DNA from: an uncultured Bacteroidota bacterium
GTDB lineage: Bacteria; Bacteroidota; Bacteroidia; Chitinophagales; Chitinophagaceae
NCBI GenBank assembly: GCA_903905065.1
Contig: CAIVEW010000073.1
Coordinates: 62,001-126,000, forward strand
Length of the DNA stretch: 64,000 nucleotides
Direction: 5' to 3'
Shown here: piece after piece, positions 58,102 through 64,000 of the stretch
Position numbering within the stretch: the first letter of the stretch is position 1
Layout: each line of letters starts with the position of its first letter
Program-made: the position numbers and the translations under genes
The notes under the pieces: generated by a model
The model's input: the letters and a program-made list of their open reading frames with translations, nothing else
Told to the model about the DNA's origin: nothing
The model's database searches: none

Positions 58102-58548
58102 ATGAAGAAGATAATTGGGTATCGGAAGTTGCTTGGAGTGCACGAGAAGACTGAATTGGCGGAATTAAAAACAATTTACCGGAACCTGATGAAGGACTGG
58201 CACCCGGATAAATTTCACGACGACCATGAGCAAAAGGAGTTGGCAGAGGCGAAGAGTAAGCATATAATAGAAGCATATCACTTCCTGGTGAGTATTGCAC
58301 CGGAAACACGGGCTCAAACGTTGGCCGAGTATACGCTTACAACGACCAGTTCTGCAATAACAGATTTTGAATATAAATCGGAGACGCTGCAGATAAAGTT
58401 TGCAGACGGAACGAGCTACGAATACTTCGGCGTGCCTAAAGCTATCTACGTAAAGCTGGTAAACGCTCCCGCGCCGGCAAGATTTGCGCGCAGGCACATT
58501 TGTAATTCGTTTGCCTACAGAAGTGTGAGCAAGGAAATGGCAGTGTAA
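58102..58548 (+). CDS. J-domain protein fused to a KTSC domain
   Basis: The 148-residue protein begins with a J domain (about 3-62): helix II ELKTIYRNLMKDW and the HPDK motif that triggers Hsp70 ATPase, then helix III. The second part (about 85-145) matches the KTSC domain: ITDFEYKSETLQIKF, GTSYEYFGVP and YVKLVNAPAPARF. KTSC proteins are small and of unknown function, sometimes linked to nucleic acids or lysyl-tRNA synthetase. The fusion suggests a DnaK co-chaperone that brings a KTSC ligand. Single gene after rng. Confidence 0.8.
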   Translation: MKKIIGYRKLLGVHEKTELAELKTIYRNLMKDWHPDKFHDDHEQKELAEAKSKHIIEAYHFLVSIAPETRAQTLAEYTLTTTSSAITDFEYKSETLQIKFADGTSYEYFGVPKAIYVKLVNAPAPARFARRHICNSFAYRSVSKEMAV

Positions 58549-58628
58549 TTTCCTCCCGTTTGACTCCAGTTATAAACTGGCTAAATTATATAGACACGAG
58601 TCCCCTATACACAGGGCTTGGCTACAGA

Positions 58629-58661
58629 CTCGCGCCAGTGGAGGTAACACACTGGCGCGAG
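58629..58661 (+). terminator. strong GC-rich hairpin after the J-KTSC gene
   Basis: CTCGCGCCAGTG and CACTGGCGCGAG form a perfect 12-bp stem with a nine-base loop; a short T run follows after CGCAAA. Confidence 0.65.
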
Positions 58662-58769
58662 CGCAAATTTTTCAAATTCCCAGATAAATAATTTTTTCAG
58701 ATAATAAATACTCACTATTTCCGTTTCCTATATCTTTATCTCTTTGTCAACCTACCCAAAACCGAAAAA

Positions 58770-59492
58770 ATGAAAAAAATCCTTTCCATCGCTATGATCT
58801 TTATGATCATACTTGTGTCTTGCAAAAAAAGCGGCACTACCAACAACATCACTATCGTGAACTCGAATGGCATTCCTTCTTTTGTGGTGGAGGGCCTTAC
58901 CAACATTACCCTAACCAATAACACTAGCGGGTATGTCTATGAGTCAATTACCATACAATATGAAGACTCGGCGCAGGAGATGGTTACCTTATCATTATCC
59001 GGAGTGCCGGCAGGCATCACAACCGACACAACCTGGCAGGCAAGCGGCTACCCAACTTTCAGCACTACTATTGTTTTTTACGACACCACCGCGGCAGGTG
59101 CAACACCCGGAACTTACCCGCTAACGCTCAATGTAACGAGCCCATCGAAAGGTACCAGGTCGTTTGCCTTTAAACTGACCGTCAAAAACCCTCCGCCTTG
59201 CACATCAACCGTCACAAGGAACTATGTAAATTGTCAAAACTGCACGTCTGTGGGTTATTATTCTGACAGCGTTTATGCAGACGCGACTGTATTTAACAAA
59301 ATATGGTTTACCAACATCGACAATTCGCACAATCTTGTTTATGGATTATTGTTATGCAACACAGGTCAGGTCACTATCCCCGTCCAAACAGTGGGGGGAG
59401 TAACGTACAGTGGCTCTGGTAGTTTTTACTATTACCAAATGAACATTGACTTGCTTATCAATTCATCTTATTGCTCCACCTATATTCAGTGA
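58770..59492 (+). CDS. predicted lipoprotein
   Basis: The 240-residue product has a lipoprotein signal with lipobox ILVSC (Cys near residue 18) and a beta-rich, Ser/Thr-rich mature part. Its middle (about 65-140) resembles an immunoglobulin-like fold (LSGVPAGITTDT, TPGTYPLTLNVT), and it then has CTSTVTRNYVNCQNCTSVGY with several Cys. Likely surface or periplasmic; function unknown. Confidence 0.65.
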   Translation: MKKILSIAMIFMIILVSCKKSGTTNNITIVNSNGIPSFVVEGLTNITLTNNTSGYVYESITIQYEDSAQEMVTLSLSGVPAGITTDTTWQASGYPTFSTTIVFYDTTAAGATPGTYPLTLNVTSPSKGTRSFAFKLTVKNPPPCTSTVTRNYVNCQNCTSVGYYSDSVYADATVFNKIWFTNIDNSHNLVYGLLLCNTGQVTIPVQTVGGVTYSGSGSFYYYQMNIDLLINSSYCSTYIQ

Positions 59493-59650
59493 GGTGCGAT
59501 TTGAGATAACTACTCCACAAGTATCGAAGTTCGATTAACTGAAGTCATTGAAGTTCGTGCCATCCGCAATAGAATCCGCTTATCCATAAATCTGAAAATC
59601 CTCGCTTTTGAGTGGGCAAATATCCCTATTTTTACAAACGTACAGCGTTT

Positions 59651-59797
59651 ATGAAACGGATCAAGAGGAGGTTTTTTATTTTTATTGTATTGCTTAGTGT
59701 GTCCGGCATGATAACTGAGGGGTGCAACAGCAGTAAAAAATGCGGTTGCGGCCACGACTTGAACGGGGTTTACAAGCCCAGCAGACGGTACAGGTGA
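59651..59797 (+). CDS. 48-residue predicted lipoprotein
   Basis: The frame starts MKRIKRRFFIFIVLLSV and has a lipobox-like MITEGC followed by NSSKKCGCGHDLNGVYKPSR. The size and short Cys-rich end suggest a small membrane-tethered peptide. No family is recognised. Confidence 0.5.
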   Translation: MKRIKRRFFIFIVLLSVSGMITEGCNSSKKCGCGHDLNGVYKPSRRYR

Positions 59798-59835
59798 TGG
59801 TACGATTATTGGTTAGGTTTTGATAAAATGGCCTT

Positions 59836-60075
59836 ATGTGGCGGGAAAATAATCTTTGGTTGCATTACGTAAAAAACATCATAGCCGCTGATGTTACAGC
59901 GGCTGTGTTCCTTGCTTCCTATCTCCGCCATAGCCGTATGAGCAAGAATTATGCATCCTCCCTGGAGATCATAGACCTGCAGAAATACAAAGTCATCACA
60001 CAGGAAAATAAAGTGCGTATAGCCCTGCGGGAGCGCACAAATATCCCCTTCGTTTTTGTGGTGGGTAAGAACTAG
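59836..60075 (+). CDS. uncertain small protein
   Basis: An open frame that could start at the ATG 59836 or at the internal ATG near 59938 (MSKNYASSLEIIDLQKYKVI, 45 residues). The shorter form has a balanced composition and ends IPFVFVVGKN. No family and no strong ribosome site are seen; it may be a small real gene or chance. Confidence 0.3.
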   Translation: MWRENNLWLHYVKNIIAADVTAAVFLASYLRHSRMSKNYASSLEIIDLQKYKVITQENKVRIALRERTNIPFVFVVGKN

Positions 60076-60276
60076 GACGCTTCTTATCGCAAATTTGTTT
60101 TCATTATATTTTCTTCTGCAAACTTTTCTGAATAACTTTATAACCTTAGGCTGGGGTGAAATTTTATGCAGGCAAAATAATATGTTGCTTTGCAGCAGGC
60201 TTTTTTTAATTTTAAGGCCAGTTAATGAGGTTTTGGTTTCCCCGGAAGCCGGCATAAAAACTATTAAACAGAAAGT

Positions 60277-60966
60277 ATGAAACTATTGAACACAACCGGT
60301 AACGTGCAAGAAGTGGAAACGGAAAGAGGATTTGATCTGTCCCGCCGCCGTTTTTTCCAGCTTGCAGGTGGTATTACCGGTGCCGGGCTCGTATTATCGG
60401 CTTGCAGAACTACTCCACCCAGCACTACTTACGTTGGCAGTGGGGATGCCGGGCTGCTGAATATGATGTATATAGTAGAGCAGGTGCAGGCGGGTTTTTA
60501 CACGCAAGCAGCCATCACTCCTTATTATGGCATCACCACCAGTGAGTCATCATGCTTTATAGACCTGCGCGACCAGGCTATTGCGCACAGCGAGTACCTG
60601 AAAGCGCTGCTGGGCACCAATGCCGCCAAGCCAATAGTATTGAATCTGTCATTAGCCATATTCGCTGACCGTACCAGCACCCTTGCCAATGCCTATGGCA
60701 TAGCTGATCTTGCGGTAGGTGGTTATAATGGTGCTGCCCGCCTGTTAAGCAGTACCGACTTTATACATGCATTCAGCAAGATCGTTACCGTACAAGCTCG
60801 CCGAAGCGCCTATATGCGCGATACGCTGAATTACAATTCTTTTGCCGATGCATCAGCCGTTGACAGCAATGGACTGGACCTGGCAACCGAGCCAGCCAGC
60901 GTGATGGCAGGAATAGAGCAGTACATCCAGACAAAATTCGACATAAGCAAATTACCTTCTTTCTAA
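60277..60966 (+). CDS. Tat-exported ferritin-like protein, first of a pair
   Basis: The 229-residue protein has a Tat signal with SRRRFFQLAGGITGAG (about 24-39) that ends in a lipobox-like LSAC, so it is probably exported folded and lipidated. The rest (about 55-225) fits the ferritin-like PF13668 group: helices with IVEQVQAGFYTQAA and RDQAIAHSEYLKALLG, whose Glu and His residues could hold a di-metal site. It is followed at ten bases by a second ferritin-like gene. Confidence 0.75.
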   Translation: MKLLNTTGNVQEVETERGFDLSRRRFFQLAGGITGAGLVLSACRTTPPSTTYVGSGDAGLLNMMYIVEQVQAGFYTQAAITPYYGITTSESSCFIDLRDQAIAHSEYLKALLGTNAAKPIVLNLSLAIFADRTSTLANAYGIADLAVGGYNGAARLLSSTDFIHAFSKIVTVQARRSAYMRDTLNYNSFADASAVDSNGLDLATEPASVMAGIEQYIQTKFDISKLPSF

Positions 60967-60976
60967 TAATACGATC

Positions 60977-61879
60977 ATGAATTTTAAGAATATACTCAGA
61001 GAAATTGAGAAGTCTGATCCGGAAGTGTATGAGCGGCTCAGTGGCCGCAGGCAGGTATTGAAGAGCTTTGGCTCCAAGGTAGCTGTGGCTGCCCTTCCAT
61101 TAGCAATTGGGTCATTGTTCAAGAAAGCCTATGGTAAAACCGCCGATGCCAACGGAGTGATCAACGCGTTGAACCTGGCCCTGGAAATGGAGTATTTTGA
61201 ATACAACTTTTATCATACAGCTAATAGTTTGCCCGACTTGATCCCGCCCAGCAGCGCATATCCTTCAGGTAACGACAAAGCCGGTTTTATTACTATAGAG
61301 GCCCAGGAAAAGGCGCATATTCTGTTACTGAATACTGTTATCACAACCTTAGGTGGAGTACCCTTTACACCAAAGAATTACAGCGCTACCGCTGTTAATC
61401 CTTTGTACGTCCCTTCCGCTTATGATTTTACTGCCGGTGGTACATACTCCGCTGTATTCAACGACTACCCGACGTTCCTTATTATGGCCCAGGTGTTTGA
61501 AGACACCGGGATACATGCTTACCAGGGGCAGATACCCAGCCTATGGAGCAATGCCAGCGTCCTCGGCCAGGCATTCCAAATACAAAGCACGGAAGGCCGT
61601 CATGCTGCACATGTGCGCCTCATACGCAGGCAGCCTCCTATAAGCGCACCGGAGAATCCCGCGCCGTGGATCAACAACAATATACCTCCTACCATCGCAT
61701 TGCAAAGCTATTATTTGGGTGAGGATAACACCCAGCAGATAGGCGGTATAGACATCTCCGCGCTGAAGGATAGTTATAGTTCAACAGGTACAGTGCCACT
61801 GCTGTCTGCTACTGCCGCATTTGATGAAGGCATGGATAGCGCTACCATATTGTCATTGATACAGCCTTTCCTATTATAA
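60977..61879 (+). CDS. ferritin-like protein, second of a pair
   Basis: The 300-residue protein starts with a Tat-like segment (SGRRQVLKSFGSKVAVAALP, about 22-41), then a four-helix ferritin-like domain: ALNLALEMEYFEYNFYH, IEAQEKAHILLLN, MAQVFEDTGIHAYQG and STEGRHAAHVRLIR give the two Glu, Glu-x-x-His and His positions of a di-metal centre. Function in iron or oxidant handling is inferred. It is translated with the preceding gene; a terminator follows at 61899. Confidence 0.82.
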   Translation: MNFKNILREIEKSDPEVYERLSGRRQVLKSFGSKVAVAALPLAIGSLFKKAYGKTADANGVINALNLALEMEYFEYNFYHTANSLPDLIPPSSAYPSGNDKAGFITIEAQEKAHILLLNTVITTLGGVPFTPKNYSATAVNPLYVPSAYDFTAGGTYSAVFNDYPTFLIMAQVFEDTGIHAYQGQIPSLWSNASVLGQAFQIQSTEGRHAAHVRLIRRQPPISAPENPAPWINNNIPPTIALQSYYLGEDNTQQIGGIDISALKDSYSSTGTVPLLSATAAFDEGMDSATILSLIQPFLL

Positions 61880-61898
61880 TAAGCTGAACAAAATTTCA

Positions 61899-61925
61899 AA
61901 AGCCACACAGTCGTGTGGCTTTTTT
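61899..61925 (+). terminator. intrinsic terminator of the ferritin-like operon
   Basis: AAAGCCACAC pairs with GTGTGGCTTT around AGTC, followed by a T run. Confidence 0.85.
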
Positions 61926-61946
61926 GTTTGTAGCTGCTCGTAAAGA

Positions 61947-62825
61947 TCAGGGTACGATAACCTTCTGTGCCCCTTTTTGGATCGTAAATTTAATTTCGTT
62001 CTCACAGGTATGTGCGTCTCCGTCCGTCTGCATCAGCTTCAGCAGCGGGTTGGAAACGGTTATCTCTTTACCCGTAAGATGTTTCACAAACGGACTCTTT
62101 TGTATGGTGCCGGTCATGGCGCGCACCACGAGCAGGCCGCCGAGTATTTTGGGGAATTTCCGGATGATGATAACATCAAGTATGCCATCGGTGTAACTGG
62201 CCATAGGGGCTATTTTGAAGTTATAACCAAACTGCTGGCCATTGGCCACATTGATCATAAATGCTTTCGACTTGTGCTCCACGCCATCAACAACGATCCT
62301 GAAATCGCGCACTTTGTAAAGCCACATATATTTGGTTACCAGCCAACTGTAAACCATCAGGCCGCGTTTTTCGCTTTTTGCAAATTTTTTGGAGATCAGT
62401 GCGTCAAATGCTACACCGGCATTACTGATAAACGGGGCGCCATTAGCAAACGCCACATCCATTTCACAAACATTCCCTCTATTGATCACTTTTATTGCTT
62501 CCGATACGTCAAGCGGTATGCGCATGGTGCGGGCCATGCCGTTGCCGGAGCCCTTGGGTATTATGGCCAGCAAAGTATTTGTACCCATCAGCCCTTGCAC
62601 AATGTCATTTACAGACCCGTCTCCGCCAACAGCGACTACTGCATAAGCGCCTTTTTCAGCCGCCTCTCTTGCCAACGCTATACCATGTTTGGCATATTCA
62701 GTATTACATATTTCATGTGTATGCCTTTTCTCATCAAGGTGGGCTAAAATAGCCGCATTAATTTCCTTTTGGCGCTCCACTCCTGATTTAGGGTTGATGA
62801 TAAACACCACATGTTTTTTACTCAT
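61947..62825 (-). CDS. diacylglycerol/lipid kinase (YegS/DagK family)
   Basis: The 292-residue kinase phosphorylates lipids at the membrane. It has the nucleotide-binding GGDGSVNDIVQGLM (about 67-80) and IPKGSGNGMARTM (about 90-102), followed by the sheet domain with the YDFKIAP-like YNFKIAPMASYTDGILDV. Its start overlaps the stop of nadC by four bases (ATGA), so it is translationally coupled. The exact lipid is unknown. Confidence 0.9.
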   Translation of the reverse strand: MSKKHVVFIINPKSGVERQKEINAAILAHLDEKRHTHEICNTEYAKHGIALAREAAEKGAYAVVAVGGDGSVNDIVQGLMGTNTLLAIIPKGSGNGMARTMRIPLDVSEAIKVINRGNVCEMDVAFANGAPFISNAGVAFDALISKKFAKSEKRGLMVYSWLVTKYMWLYKVRDFRIVVDGVEHKSKAFMINVANGQQFGYNFKIAPMASYTDGILDVIIIRKFPKILGGLLVVRAMTGTIQKSPFVKHLTGKEITVSNPLLKLMQTDGDAHTCENEIKFTIQKGAQKVIVP

Positions 62826-63661
62826 AGTATCTGCGCTTTTAGGCTTAAGTCCATGCTTACTGCGTGGTGGATTATGGCCCCAACCGATATAAAATCAACT
62901 CCGGTGCGGGCATAGGCTACGATGTTATCCAGCGTTATACCTCCGGATGCTTCTGTCTCGTACTTACCGCCGATAAGAGTTACTGCTTCTTCAATCTGGT
63001 CGGGCGTATAGTTGTCCAGCATTATCCGGTCTATTTTACCCACAGCCAAAACCTGTTTCACATCATCTATATTTCGTGTCTCCACTTCTATCTTAAGATT
63101 GAGCGCGTTCTTTTTCAGATAGTCACAGGTATTTTCGATTGCCTGCCTTATTCCGCCGCAAAAATCTATGTGGTTATCCTTCAGCATCACCATATCGTAT
63201 AGTCCCATGCGGTGATTTAGACCACCGCCAATACGCACGGCTTCTTTCTCATATGCCCTGAACAAGGGCGTCGTCTTGCGTGTGTCTAGAATTTTGGTTG
63301 GGTATCCCTTTATAGCATCCACATACTTGCCGGTGAGTGTGGCGATACCGCTCATGCGCTGCATACAATTGAGCACCAGCCGCTCAGCTTTAAGAATAGT
63401 GTGAACACTGGCAGATACTTCAAAAGCTGCTTCACCGTTGCTGACCCTATCTCCATCCTTTTTAAAAAAAGTGAACGTTGCGCCTGCTTCCAGGAAACGG
63501 AATATCTCGGCAGCAAGGTCTATACCAGCGATTATACCATTCTCTTTAATTTTCAATACGGCTTTACCCTTTGCGTCGGCCGGTATGCTGGCCAGTGTAG
63601 AGTAGTCGCCATTTTCCACATCTTCCTGTAAAGCGGCCTCAATAAATTCGCGTGTGTTCAA
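62822..63661 (-). CDS. nadC: nicotinate-nucleotide pyrophosphorylase (carboxylating)
   Basis: The 279-residue enzyme makes nicotinate mononucleotide from quinolinate and PRPP in NAD synthesis. Landmarks are the start EAALQEDVENGDYST, LNCMQRMSGIATLT (about 99-112), the Arg/His-rich ILDTRKTTPLFRAYEKEAVRIGGGLNHRMGL (in two adjoining blocks) and LKDNHI, then EVETRN and GGITLDNI. The start is a TTG at 63661, supported by a TAATTTTG box at 63682-63689 just upstream. It leads a two-gene operon with the lipid kinase. Confidence 0.93.
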   Translation of the reverse strand: MNTREFIEAALQEDVENGDYSTLASIPADAKGKAVLKIKENGIIAGIDLAAEIFRFLEAGATFTFFKKDGDRVSNGEAAFEVSASVHTILKAERLVLNCMQRMSGIATLTGKYVDAIKGYPTKILDTRKTTPLFRAYEKEAVRIGGGLNHRMGLYDMVMLKDNHIDFCGGIRQAIENTCDYLKKNALNLKIEVETRNIDDVKQVLAVGKIDRIMLDNYTPDQIEEAVTLIGGKYETEASGGITLDNIVAYARTGVDFISVGAIIHHAVSMDLSLKAQIL

Positions 63662-63681
63662 TATATAGTTATTAAATGGTT

Positions 63682-63689
63682 TGCAAAAT
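63682..63689 (-). promoter_or_regulatory. -7 promoter box of nadC
   Basis: CAAAATTA reads TAATTTTG on the minus strand, an exact TAnnTTTG match about 21 bases before the TTG start of nadC. Confidence 0.5.
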
Positions 63690-63713
63690 TACAAAATGGT
63701 CATTATGTCTATG

Positions 63714-64000
63714 TTAAATGTTAAGCCCTGTATTCCATAACAAGCTACCATCCCCATAGCTCAAGAACCGGAAGTTGTGCTCCATTGCGTATTCATAAAC
63801 CCGCCGCCAGTCATCTCCAATAAAAGCGGATACTAATAGCAACAGTGTCGACTTCGGCTGGTGAAAATTTGTGACCAGCCCTTTTACAACCCTGAATGTA
63901 TATCCCGGCGCTATTAATATTTGTGTACGGGTGATCAGCTTAGCAAGCCAGTTAGTATCGAGGTATGTCAGCACAGCCTGCAGCGCATCCGCCGCAGTGC
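63714..64000 (-). CDS. queA: C-terminal part of QueA (tRNA ribosyltransferase-isomerase)
   Basis: The frame enters from the right edge and continues through residues such as [26 protein letters not shown] and [18 protein letters not shown] to SYGDGSLL, which are the C-terminal signature of QueA. This enzyme builds epoxyqueuosine in tRNA from S-adenosylmethionine. Only about 95 residues are in the window. It ends just upstream of the nadC promoter. Confidence 0.93.
   Translation of the reverse strand, partial: TAADALQAVLTYLDTNWLAKLITRTQILIAPGYTFRVVKGLVTNFHQPKSTLLLLVSAFIGDDWRRVYEYAMEHNFRFLSYGDGSLLWNTGLNI

Overview
The window reads as chromosomal DNA of a Bacteroidota bacterium, most likely from the Chitinophagaceae/Sphingobacteriia side of the phylum. 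The evidence is a gliding-motility lipoprotein (GldH), three proteins with type IX secretion C-terminal sorting domains, an eukaryote-like single-chain glycyl-tRNA synthetase, a Bacteroidota-type RNase G locus, and repeated TAnnTTTG promoter boxes close to start codons. Gene density is high and most genes are ordinary housekeeping genes on both strands.

Layout. 1-15.2 kb: a partial membrane protein, gldH, yicC, envC-like LytM protein, class II ribonucleotide reductase nrdJ, a MazEF-type toxin-antitoxin pair, an acetyltransferase, a DUF4476 protein, a BamA/TamA-like barrel, mutL, two small paralogous secreted proteins, and tig. 15.4-20.1 kb: three T9SS-exported repeat proteins in a row. 20.4-27.9 kb: tRNA-Leu, response regulator, membrane zinc protease-like protein, a 141-bp nested inverted-repeat element, glyS, an AlgX/SGNH-like protein and a receiver-PAS protein with only half of a kinase module.

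27.9-31.1 kb is the most unusual part. A chromosomal TIGR02757/DUF2400 gene on the minus strand is cut exactly between two codons by about 2.1 kb of AT-rich DNA, bordered by a 5-bp repeat (TACAT). The insert carries a complete, divergent copy of the same gene on the opposite strand, a winged-helix replication-like protein, and the C-terminal remnant of a serine resolvase. It looks like a mobile element that breaks a conserved gene and supplies its own replacement.

31.2-34.1 kb: polA. 34.2-39.9 kb: an accessory island with a DUF3883 nuclease plus m5C methyltransferase in overlapping convergent order, a truncated vsr relic, an orphan phage-terminase-like HTH gene, several long palindromes, and broken copies of the same antitoxin family at each end. 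40.0-44.4 kb: SGNH hydrolase, MBOAT acyltransferase and second SGNH hydrolase, a likely polysaccharide or peptidoglycan O-acylation set. 44.4-54.5 kb: OYE-family reductase, secreted protein, RluA-type pseudouridine synthase, RelE-type toxin-antitoxin, mazG, a large NtrY-like kinase and heme A synthase. 54.5-58.1 kb: HU, TPR protein, a 30-residue basic ribosomal-type protein and RNase G. 58.1-64 kb: a J-domain/KTSC fusion, lipoproteins, a ferritin-like pair, a lipid kinase overlapping nadC, and the 3' part of queA.

Across the window there are several families of short dispersed repeats. Some lie inside coding sequence, including a four-copy heptanucleotide repeat that encodes the GldH signal peptide.
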